A DNA stretch of 64,000 nucleotides from Hellea sp. (lineage in GTDB: Bacteria; Pseudomonadota; Alphaproteobacteria; Caulobacterales; Maricaulaceae): assembly GCA_020627655.1 (NCBI GenBank), contig JAHDGM010000003.1, positions 39,599 through 103,598 of the forward strand. Direction: 5' to 3'. Below are positions 32,316-40,544 of this stretch, in pieces. Position 1 is the stretch's first letter. Each line of letters starts with the position of its first letter. The position numbers were made by a program, and so were the translations under genes. The notes under the pieces were generated by a model, which ran no database searches, was not told the DNA's origin, and was given only the letters and a program-made list of their open reading frames with translations.

Positions 32316-32474
32316 TTAATCCCAATATGCAGGCTTGTTTTTTCCGGCTTTTCTGCGGTCTTTACCCTTTGGTTTTTTGCCCTTTGGGGCTTGGTACATG
32401 TTCCCCATAGTATCTTTTAGATATTCATCATACTCTTCTGAGGACATGTTTTTGTTTTTGCGACGCTTGGACAT
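32316..32474 (-). CDS. Small basic protein of 52 aa (below ORF-track cutoff)
   Basis: Reverse reading MSKRRKNKNMSSEEYDEYLKDTMGNMYQAPKGKKPKGKDRRKAGKNKPAYWD*, with AAGGA upstream of ATG. Confidence 0.55.
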   Translation of the reverse strand: MSKRRKNKNMSSEEYDEYLKDTMGNMYQAPKGKKPKGKDRRKAGKNKPAYWD

Positions 32475-32509
32475 TTCGATTTCCTTTCAAGTCCAACTAG
32501 ATATTTAAT

Positions 32510-32980
32510 TTACAAAGCTTTTGCGTTTTCCAGACGTTGTTTGGCTTTCTTTAGAGTTTCGTCATCAAACAGCTCTGGATGGTTTAAACTCAAATTTTCT
32601 GCCGTAAGTTTGCTTTGTTTGTTTGAAACAAAGGTATTTAGCGCCCAGCTTTGATAGCCCTCATTTATCCAATTTGTTAGGGCCTCAATTTCTCCTAAAG
32701 ACCGGGCTTCATTACGTGAAATATTCAGTATTTTTGTTGGCTTGAGATTTTCCAATAAGAGGTCTTCATAGGCAGAAAATATTTTCCAGAATTGGTTTTC
32801 AAAACTTCCTGATTTTAATTCCGGGATGAGTTTTTTGAGCTGTAATCTAGCGGCTTGTGCGACAACAGTTACATTTTTCTTTTGCGCATTCTGGACAAAG
32901 GCAATTAGCTTATCACTATCTTCGCAGTTCTGAATAATATCTAGAATTCGGGTGTAGTCAGGTTCTTCATCCATTGACAC
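32510..32980 (-). CDS. Hypothetical protein
   Basis: 156-aa ORF overlapping the start of the downstream ureohydrolase frame; same strand as the polyamine operon. Confidence 0.6.
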   Translation of the reverse strand: MSMDEEPDYTRILDIIQNCEDSDKLIAFVQNAQKKNVTVVAQAARLQLKKLIPELKSGSFENQFWKIFSAYEDLLLENLKPTKILNISRNEARSLGEIEALTNWINEGYQSWALNTFVSNKQSKLTAENLSLNHPELFDDETLKKAKQRLENAKAL

Positions 32981-33902
32981 CTCCCTGAAATATATTTTCT
33001 TCAGGCTTGGCTAAGGCGTAATTTAATATTTTATAAGCAAGCTTAGCTGCAAGAAAATCAGGTGCATGAAACCCATCTATGGGTGCAAGTTCATTGATAT
33101 CAGCCCCAACAATCCTACCGACTTTCGCGGCTCTGGAAATAATGCCCATGGCGTCTTCCCAAAAAACACCGCCCGGTTCGGGCGTACCTGTTGCGGGCAT
33201 AAGCGAGCTGTCAAACCCGTCCAGATCAAAAGTCAAATAAATGGGACGATCTTTGAGAGGGGCAACGATTTTATCATAATTCCAAAACTTTCTATCCTTG
33301 CCCCAATGAATTGTTATGCGATGTTTGTTCTCGGACAGGAATGGAATCTCTTCTTTGGAAATATTACGAATGCCCACCGATATGATTTCCGCTTTAGGAT
33401 TGTCCAGCACTCTACGAATAGCTGATGCATGCGAGAAATGCTCCCCTTCATAGCCGTCACGAAGGTCAGCATGCGCGTCGAAATGTAGAATGATCAGATC
33501 TTCATATTTATCGAGAAAGGGCCGAATAGCGCCGGGCGTTATGGAATGCTCACCGCCAAAAACGAGAGGAAATTTGCCATCCTGCAACACCGCGCTTGTC
33601 ATTGCCTCTAATGCTTTCAAGCTCGCTGAGATATCATTGTTATCGATGACGGGCTCTCGAGCGGTCACGACTCCATATTGCTCAACGGGTTCACACCAAA
33701 AAACTTCATCGAACAACTCAACTTCATGGCTTGCCGCTATCATAGCACTGGGTCCAATTTCTGTTCCGCCGCCATAAGAGACGGACGCTTCTAACCCGAA
33801 AGGAATTATCACAGCACCAGCCTCTTCATATGATCTGGCCAAATTGGAAGGCAGACCGAGAAACCCATTTTCCGATTTCAAAATTGAAAATGGAGAACTC
33901 AT
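32967..33902 (-). CDS. speB: Agmatinase-like ureohydrolase
   Basis: FGGEHSITPGAIRPF, LHFDAHADLRDGYEGEHFSHASAIRRVLD, YLTFDLDGFDSSLMPATGTPEPGGVFW. Confidence 0.93.
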   Translation of the reverse strand: MSSPFSILKSENGFLGLPSNLARSYEEAGAVIIPFGLEASVSYGGGTEIGPSAMIAASHEVELFDEVFWCEPVEQYGVVTAREPVIDNNDISASLKALEAMTSAVLQDGKFPLVFGGEHSITPGAIRPFLDKYEDLIILHFDAHADLRDGYEGEHFSHASAIRRVLDNPKAEIISVGIRNISKEEIPFLSENKHRITIHWGKDRKFWNYDKIVAPLKDRPIYLTFDLDGFDSSLMPATGTPEPGGVFWEDAMGIISRAAKVGRIVGADINELAPIDGFHAPDFLAAKLAYKILNYALAKPEENIFQGGVNG

Positions 33903-34939
33903 GTGTTTGTCTCAAATAAAGAGGCAAATTCGCGGCGTGGGCGGTCTTTCCAGACACCAGAATGATAGGCATCTGACGCCAGGAGCGGAATGACGGTGGA
34001 TGCTTCGGCAAAGACCATTTGCTCCAGGGCGGTTTGTACCTTGCCCCAACTTGCAGCTTCCTGCAAAGTTGAACTCGAACAGGCGCCGTCACGCACATCA
34101 GCCACGGTGACCTGAACAGCATATTTGTGCATTTCGGCTTCCACGCCCAAAATCTCAGCGCAGACAACTGTATCCTGAACGAAGTTTTTCGGCACACCAC
34201 CGCCCACCATCAGCAGGCCGGTTGAACCCGCATCGATTTTAATATCGGTCAGCTCGCGGAAGTCGGCCACGCTGTCGATGGACATGTAATTGCCGGGGTT
34301 TTCGACCTGATGTTTCACAAGGCCAAACCCGGCCGAACAATCGGAGAAGGCCGGCACAAAAATTGGTACATCATGATCATAACAAGTCTCAATGAGACTG
34401 TCTTTTTTCTTGGCATTGGTTTTTAACCAGCGGCCCATTTCCCAAATGAATTCACGAGAGGAATAAGGGCGGCGCTCTAACGAATTGGCTATTTCGTAAA
34501 TGACGTGATCACAGTGTTGCAGCTCTTCTTCGTCAATATAAGTGTCGTAAATACGGTCGATATAATGCTCACGCAACACATTATCATTGACGGGGCCGGC
34601 GGCTTGATAATGTTTAAAACCGAGTGCCTCGAAGAAATCCATATCCACAATGGACGCCCCAGTCGAAACAATGGCATCGACCATATTATAACGCACAAGG
34701 TCCCGATAGACATCCATGCAACCACCTGCCGATGTGGAGCCCGCTAATGTGAGGATAACCGAACAATCAGGGTCAGAGACAGCTGCCTTAAAAATATCAC
34801 AGGCCCGGCCCAGATCCCGGCTTGAAAAAGACATTTTGCCCATGGCCTCGATTATCGGACGAGCGTCAATTTTAGTAATGTCGAAATGCTCAACAGGTTT
34901 GGAGAGCAGTTCGGCTTTAGAATTTGTGTGTGTCGTCAT
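33899..34939 (-). CDS. Deoxyhypusine synthase family protein
   Basis: TLAGSTSAGGCMDVYRDLVRYNMVDAIVSTGASIVDMDF..., with EAASWGKVQ matching the eukaryotic DHS SWGK (catalytic Lys) motif. Confidence 0.92.
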   Translation of the reverse strand: MTTHTNSKAELLSKPVEHFDITKIDARPIIEAMGKMSFSSRDLGRACDIFKAAVSDPDCSVILTLAGSTSAGGCMDVYRDLVRYNMVDAIVSTGASIVDMDFFEALGFKHYQAAGPVNDNVLREHYIDRIYDTYIDEEELQHCDHVIYEIANSLERRPYSSREFIWEMGRWLKTNAKKKDSLIETCYDHDVPIFVPAFSDCSAGFGLVKHQVENPGNYMSIDSVADFRELTDIKIDAGSTGLLMVGGGVPKNFVQDTVVCAEILGVEAEMHKYAVQVTVADVRDGACSSSTLQEAASWGKVQTALEQMVFAEASTVIPLLASDAYHSGVWKDRPRREFASLFETNT

Positions 34940-34942
34940 GAT

Positions 34943-36157
34943 CTAATCCTCGATTGCGACAAAAGTGGTTGAGTAAAATCCGTTAAAATGTGTGGCCATA
35001 GCAGAGCCGTAAGCCCCTAAATGGGCAAATTCGATCCAGTCACCTTCGGCTGTATCTGCGGGCAGATTAAATGGGCCTTCCATCACATCCATGGAATCAC
35101 AGGTCGGCCCGAACAGGCGAAATCCGTTCTGCATGTTCATTGGTGAGGGTGGTCGGTTGCGGTGCAGAGTAAGGGGGTAATTCCAGCGAAAGTGACCAGC
35201 ATCAAACAGCGAGCCAAACACGCCGTCATTGAGATAGAGGTCATTGCCTTTACGAAGTTCCACACGGGCGAGCGTGCTACCTCCTTCGGCGCATAATGCC
35301 CGTCCGGGCTCAGCCAGCCATTCACAATGACCGAAACCGTGCCTGATCAGGCTTTTATGAATAACGTCAAAAAAGGTATCAAGCGCCGGCACATCCATGT
35401 TTGGATAAGCCACAGGAAATCCGCCGCCCACATCAATAGCGTCGAGATGTATATTTGCCGCATTAATCAACCTAGCCGCATAGGCAATGGCCCGATCATA
35501 GCTTTGCGGTTCCATGCATTGAGAACCTACATGAAAACTTAGACCGATTTTACGACTGGCGCGTCGTACTCTGCGAAGCAGGTTTTGTGCGGTTTCAAAA
35601 TCTGCGCCAAATTTTCCGGCAAGGGGTAACGCTGTATCGTTTTTTGAATCAGATTTAGGCAGGGCCAGACGTATAAAGAGGTTCAAATCTCTTGCGTCAT
35701 CCGTGCTGTCGAGAATTTTCAACAACTCATCTTCACAATCGAGAACAAAATTACGAACACCCAGCTCATAGGCCCGCGCAATCAATCTGCGAGATTTGAC
35801 GGGGTGCATCAGGTAAAGTTCAGCCTCAGGATAGCACGCCGCCATGAATTCCACTTCCCGCAGAGAGGCTACGTCATATTGACGAATACCTGCTTCCCAC
35901 AAAACGGCAATCAAGGATGGATGCGGATTGGATTTAACAGCATATAAAGAACGACCATTAAAGCCGCTCAGGAATTGACGAGCAGCCTGCCGGATTTTCT
36001 CCGGATAAATCAGGTAAATGTGATCGTCTCCCTGATACTGGCTCAGGAGCTCAGCGGCAGAGCGAAAGGTCGGAAGACCGTGAATGCGCTCGGAAACGGA
36101 TAAAGGGTTTACCGGTATCTCGGAAACCCCAGCCCGCAATACGGATAAGGATTTCAT
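34943..36157 (-). CDS. Type III PLP-dependent decarboxylase (ornithine decarboxylase family)
   Basis: YAVKSNPHPSLIAVLWEAGIRQYDVASLREVE, HVGSQCMEPQSY, GGGFPVAYP, AEPGRALCAEG, FGPTCDSMDVM. Confidence 0.93.
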   Translation of the reverse strand: MKSLSVLRAGVSEIPVNPLSVSERIHGLPTFRSAAELLSQYQGDDHIYLIYPEKIRQAARQFLSGFNGRSLYAVKSNPHPSLIAVLWEAGIRQYDVASLREVEFMAACYPEAELYLMHPVKSRRLIARAYELGVRNFVLDCEDELLKILDSTDDARDLNLFIRLALPKSDSKNDTALPLAGKFGADFETAQNLLRRVRRASRKIGLSFHVGSQCMEPQSYDRAIAYAARLINAANIHLDAIDVGGGFPVAYPNMDVPALDTFFDVIHKSLIRHGFGHCEWLAEPGRALCAEGGSTLARVELRKGNDLYLNDGVFGSLFDAGHFRWNYPLTLHRNRPPSPMNMQNGFRLFGPTCDSMDVMEGPFNLPADTAEGDWIEFAHLGAYGSAMATHFNGFYSTTFVAIED

Positions 36158-36223
36158 AATAGTTCAACACAAATAGGGTGAAATTTTTGGAGCCGCGATA
36201 AAGCAACCCCAGCAGTGGGTTAG

Positions 36224-36238
36224 GCGGGCTAAGCCCGC
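36224..36238 (-). promoter_or_regulatory. Palindrome spanning the stop codon of a candidate uORF upstream of the ODC-family gene
   Basis: GCGGGCT A AGCCCGC; an adjacent AACCC/GGGTT repeat lies at 36205-36221. Confidence 0.35.
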
Positions 36239-36366
36239 ACCTCACTTGAAAATTCAGCAATAGCCGCAAAAAAATCGAGCAAATCCCACGACAAAAAAGT
36301 CTCGCCCAGCTGCGACAGCCGGTGAGTAATTCTATCTGGACTGGTATGAGACCACACAGCCTTCAT
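36229..36366 (-). CDS. Candidate 45-aa leader peptide/uORF upstream of the ODC-family gene
   Basis: Reverse reading MKAVWSHTSPDRITHRLSQLGETFLSWDLLDFFAAIAEFSSEVRA*. Confidence 0.3.
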   Translation of the reverse strand: MKAVWSHTSPDRITHRLSQLGETFLSWDLLDFFAAIAEFSSEVRA

Positions 36367-36669
36367 CCAACAACTCTCAATCCTTAGGGCTGCGTAAACT
36401 CCTTAGCGCAGCAAACCAAAAACCAAGACGTTACCGGCGGCTATTGCTCTGTTTTGGCAGAGACGGCTGACAGATTTCCCATTCAATGAGGCTTTTTGGT
36501 AAAAGCTCTAACTTGTTCAGGGCTCGCTGTAGCTCGCTTTATCGTCAAAATTATCATATATTTTGAAATTTTTGAATTTCAAGTGATTTTTTCGTCAGAT
36601 TTCCTTAGGGGGTTTTAATGGATTAATCCTTGGCTAGATCAACGCACTTTAAGTCTGTAAAAGGTTCAC

Positions 36670-37137
36670 ATGCAGGTTAGACGGTTCAAGCCAGAAGATG
36701 CCCATCACATATCGAGCCTTTTTAAACGCTCGGTCTTGGAATTAGGGCGTCGGTTTTATTCTCAGAAGCAGGTTATGTCATGGGCGGTGCGCGGCCCTGC
36801 TGTTAAGGATATTTTGGCACGAAATGAGGATGGGCGGTTAACATTTGTATCCGTGAACAATTCTGATCACGTTATGGCATATGCCGAATTGGAAGCTGAC
36901 GGGCATATTGATCATGTTTATGCTTTGCCGGAAGTCGCCGGAACCGGTGTGGTCTCTTTACTTTATGATGAATTGGAAAGGCAGGCGCGTCTGCTCGGCA
37001 TTCAATTACTTTATACAGTAGCCAGCGAAGGCGCTCGCAGGTTTTTCTTGAAAAAAGGATTTACTGATCATGGTCGGCGTGACTTTGATATTGAGGGCGT
37101 TTCCATACACAATTACCATATGGATAAGACCCTTTGA
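36670..37137 (+). CDS. GNAT family N-acetyltransferase
   Basis: MQVRRFKPEDAHHISSLFKRSV..., HIDHVYALPEVAGTGVVSLLYDELERQARLLGIQLLYTVASEGARRFFLKKGF. Confidence 0.88.
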   Translation: MQVRRFKPEDAHHISSLFKRSVLELGRRFYSQKQVMSWAVRGPAVKDILARNEDGRLTFVSVNNSDHVMAYAELEADGHIDHVYALPEVAGTGVVSLLYDELERQARLLGIQLLYTVASEGARRFFLKKGFTDHGRRDFDIEGVSIHNYHMDKTL

Positions 37138-37225
37138 CATTGAAGGGTTTTAGTTTGGGGATGATCACATCCCGATTTACAGCCGGTCTTTTTTATTGTT
37201 AACTCAAATAAATTTGGGGACTATT

Positions 37226-39106
37226 ATGAATTTCAAGCATCTAAAAAGCGCAATAGCGGCAAGTATAATCGCAATCAGCTTAACTTCTTGCGGAGGCGGG
37301 GGCGGCGGTAGTTCTTCCCCCACCGCGCCTCCATCCGGGGGTGGCAGCACTCCGACTCCCCCGGCTAATGGCGGAATTCCAAGTCTGTTTGAAGCCAGTT
37401 TTGAAGAGAATGGCAGTTTTGCGTCGTATGTTTTTCAAGATTTTACGGTCAACGCCCCTGGCAATGAAGAACCTCAAAACTTGGCTCTTGTCGGAGCAGA
37501 TGCCGCTCCTTTTACTGTTAGCTTTTCCATCACCCAACCCGATAGCAATGGTGACCGAACAGTCACGACAACACTGACAACTTCAACCGTCTTTAATTAC
37601 GAAGACCCACAAGATGCAAACGCAGATAACCTCTATGAATTTCAACTTACAGGGCGTTTCCAAAATGCAGACCTGAGGTCTGATTTCAAAGTCAGCATTA
37701 TAGATTTAGATGACGATGCAGAAACAAGTGCATTTTCTATCTTAGGCGAAACAGCTCTGCAAACTTTTGGCGTCCCGTTTATGGAGATTCCTGATGTGGA
37801 TGGTGATGGCAACCCGGAACTGGCCGTTACGAATGTCACCGGGAAAGGCGAAACCTCCGGCTATATTATTGACAGCGAGTTTATAAACAGTGTCACGGGT
37901 GATATTGCTGTCGGCGCTGGCACAGCTTCCGGCAGCCGTTTTACTACCAGCAATAATACCGGCAATTTTATTCCCAATGCCCTTACCGGGCTACCCCAAG
38001 CCGACGGCGATGGTACAGATATATTACTTGTCTCGGACAGTAATATTTATCTTTTCCCGATCGATACACAAGCTGACTATAACGCGCTTGAAGGCAATAT
38101 TGATCCAGCCAGCGCGGATCGTATTCATTATGCTCTTACAAGTCCTGACGGTCTTGTGAATGCCAAGTTGATACCAGACGTGAACGGCGATGGTCTCAAT
38201 GACATTGCTGTTATATTGCTGGGTGGAAATGATGGTGTTGGTGAGGCCGGTATCATCTATGGTGTAGACACTAGCGGCAGCCCAAAAACCATAGCCAACG
38301 GATTTGACATTACGTTCCAAGGCTCCAGTGAATTTGGAGCATTTAATCGACGAGAGGTTAGTGAATTATTGCCGATCCCCGATATTGACGGAGACGGTGT
38401 TGGGGATCTCATTATTTCGCAGCGCAATTTCAGTAATGAGAGTATTTATTTCCTCAAAAGCGGCGCTTTAGCTACCGCCTCGACAACGATTATTGATTTG
38501 GATAATTTGGATCTGGCTACACAAGGTTTCAAAGTCAGAGGCACCTCCATTGATACTGTTTCGCCAGGTCAGGACTATGATGGGGACGGGATACCGACTT
38601 TGCTATTTTTTGATGGCCGGAATGATATTCATATCATAGATGGCGATGAGTTCGCCGCTATAAATCCGGCCACCAGCACACGTTATTTTGGTAACAACTC
38701 TTCCATTCTTACCCGTTCCGGCGGTCAGGGGTCCAGTTTTGGCGCCATGGTTGATGATATGAACGGGGATGGCAATCAGGAGTTTCTTGGCGTCTCACGC
38801 TGGCGCGGGGCCGTTTATGTAATAGACGGGACTGTTATTCTCGATACTCTTAATAATCCTGGTACAGTAAATACTTTGCCGCAAGATGGTGAATTTGACA
38901 TTGACCTGAGCGCTTTTTTCGCCAGCAATAGCGATGTTGCTTACACACCCGTTCACTTACAAAATCTTGACTTGTTTGTCCTTGGTTGGGCCACGGATAG
39001 CAACCCTCAAACCGAAACTGATCCAGGCCGGATAGTGTTTTTTGATGCTGGTGTTGTACGCGAGGCCTTTAGTTCAGGCGCGACAGGTGTAACAATCAAG
39101 CGTTAA
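37226..39106 (+). CDS. FG-GAP/integrin-alpha repeat lipoprotein
   Basis: Lipobox ISLTSCGGGGGGSSS and repeated IPDVDGDGNPELAV / IPDVNGDGLNDIAVI / IPDIDGDGVGDLII motifs. Start chosen at internal Met. Confidence 0.85.
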   Translation: MNFKHLKSAIAASIIAISLTSCGGGGGGSSSPTAPPSGGGSTPTPPANGGIPSLFEASFEENGSFASYVFQDFTVNAPGNEEPQNLALVGADAAPFTVSFSITQPDSNGDRTVTTTLTTSTVFNYEDPQDANADNLYEFQLTGRFQNADLRSDFKVSIIDLDDDAETSAFSILGETALQTFGVPFMEIPDVDGDGNPELAVTNVTGKGETSGYIIDSEFINSVTGDIAVGAGTASGSRFTTSNNTGNFIPNALTGLPQADGDGTDILLVSDSNIYLFPIDTQADYNALEGNIDPASADRIHYALTSPDGLVNAKLIPDVNGDGLNDIAVILLGGNDGVGEAGIIYGVDTSGSPKTIANGFDITFQGSSEFGAFNRREVSELLPIPDIDGDGVGDLIISQRNFSNESIYFLKSGALATASTTIIDLDNLDLATQGFKVRGTSIDTVSPGQDYDGDGIPTLLFFDGRNDIHIIDGDEFAAINPATSTRYFGNNSSILTRSGGQGSSFGAMVDDMNGDGNQEFLGVSRWRGAVYVIDGTVILDTLNNPGTVNTLPQDGEFDIDLSAFFASNSDVAYTPVHLQNLDLFVLGWATDSNPQTETDPGRIVFFDAGVVREAFSSGATGVTIKR

Positions 39107-39201
39107 AACCTGAAATAATGCAGGATGCCGTACACGAAACCTTTGCCGTACGGACGAACTTCCCTTTGTCATAGGCCGTAATAGCCGGATAACATCATAA
39201 T

Positions 39202-40302
39202 ATGATGTTTAGATTATTCTGCCTTAGCGGAGCTGTTCTTCTGGCGTCCTGTGTGGACTTTGCCAAGCGGGAAGCTGCGCCCAAAACGATTGCTTATCAT
39301 AATAGCTGGGAAACTCTGCCGACCACAGAATATAAAGGCAAGCGCGATGATGTCAGCTTTGTCAATAAGACCCATGGTTGGTACGGGACCGGCAAAGGTG
39401 ATTTGTTTCGAACTCTAAATGGCGGCGAGAGCTGGGAATTAATTGCGAGCCGTCCCGGTACATTTATTCGCGCTCTGGGGTTTGTGGATGAAAGCACGGG
39501 ATATATCGGCAATGTGGGCACAGATTATTATCCCGGCGTAGAAGACGAAACGCCTTTATACCGCACAGAGGATGGGGGCGTCACCTGGACCGCTGTCGAT
39601 CTTGGCGGAAAAACCATTAAAGGTGTCTGCGCCATAGATATCTTGAAATCCGACCGGATTTATCAAGGCGTTTTAAACCCGCATATCGTTATTCACGCTG
39701 CGGGCCGTGTTGGCGGGCCCACCGGGATATTGCGCTCTGTCGATAGCGGAGAGAGCTGGTCGGTTATTCCCATGGATAGTCATGCAGGCATGATCCTTGA
39801 TGTTAAGTTTTTTAATGAGATGACTGGTTTGGTTTTTGCCAGCACCTCTGAGCGGCAAGGCCTGATCCTTAGAACTGAGGACGGAGGACAAAGCTGGACC
39901 CGGGTCTACGCCCCTACCCGCCCCGGAGAGCTGATCTGGAAAGCCAGTTTTCCAACATCCAAGATCGGTTACGCTACAGTACAGAGCTATGACCCGGAAA
40001 ATGCGGATCAGATTATCGTTAAAACCACAGATGGCGGACAAAGCTGGACAGAGCTTCCAATGACTACAAACACCAAAGCGCGGCAGTTCGGAATCGGATT
40101 TGCCGATGAAAATCATGGCTGGGTCGGCACAATGGCCGGCGGTTTTTATACAGCCGATGGCGGCGAAACATTTACGCAATCCCCTATTGCAAAGGCCGCC
40201 AATAAATTTCGAATAATACCAAATGATGAAGGCGTAGATGTCTATGCCATCGGTACGCAGGTACAAAAACTAAGTTTAGAATATGAGGATAATAATGAAT
40301 AG
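39202..40302 (+). CDS. Ycf48/BNR-repeat lipoprotein (sialidase-like beta-propeller)
   Basis: Repeats: RTLNGGESWELI, RTEDGGVTWTAVDL, RSVDSGESWSVI, RTEDGGQSWTRV, KTTDGGQSWTELP. Confidence 0.85.
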   Translation: MMFRLFCLSGAVLLASCVDFAKREAAPKTIAYHNSWETLPTTEYKGKRDDVSFVNKTHGWYGTGKGDLFRTLNGGESWELIASRPGTFIRALGFVDESTGYIGNVGTDYYPGVEDETPLYRTEDGGVTWTAVDLGGKTIKGVCAIDILKSDRIYQGVLNPHIVIHAAGRVGGPTGILRSVDSGESWSVIPMDSHAGMILDVKFFNEMTGLVFASTSERQGLILRTEDGGQSWTRVYAPTRPGELIWKASFPTSKIGYATVQSYDPENADQIIVKTTDGGQSWTELPMTTNTKARQFGIGFADENHGWVGTMAGGFYTADGGETFTQSPIAKAANKFRIIPNDEGVDVYAIGTQVQKLSLEYEDNNE

Positions 40303-40468
40303 GTTTGTCGTTTTCATCGCCGCAGCCATGGGCACTTATGGAATACTTGACGCTGTTATGCCTGTGATTAAGGGCAAGGATGTTCCCCTGGATTTAATAC
40401 AATTATTATGCGCCGTTATTTTACTGGGAACGGCCCTGTTCCAGCACATAAATTTCAAAAATACATAG
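40283..40468 (+). CDS. Small two-TM membrane protein
   Basis: 61 aa, two hydrophobic segments, overlaps the preceding CDS end. Confidence 0.5.
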   Translation: MRIIMNRFVVFIAAAMGTYGILDAVMPVIKGKDVPLDLIQLLCAVILLGTALFQHINFKNT

Positions 40469-40544
40469 CACTTTTCAGGCTGAACAGGCGGAGCCAACCG
40501 ACAAAATAGCTTGCACCTGTTCCGGGCATTTGTGAAAAACACAA

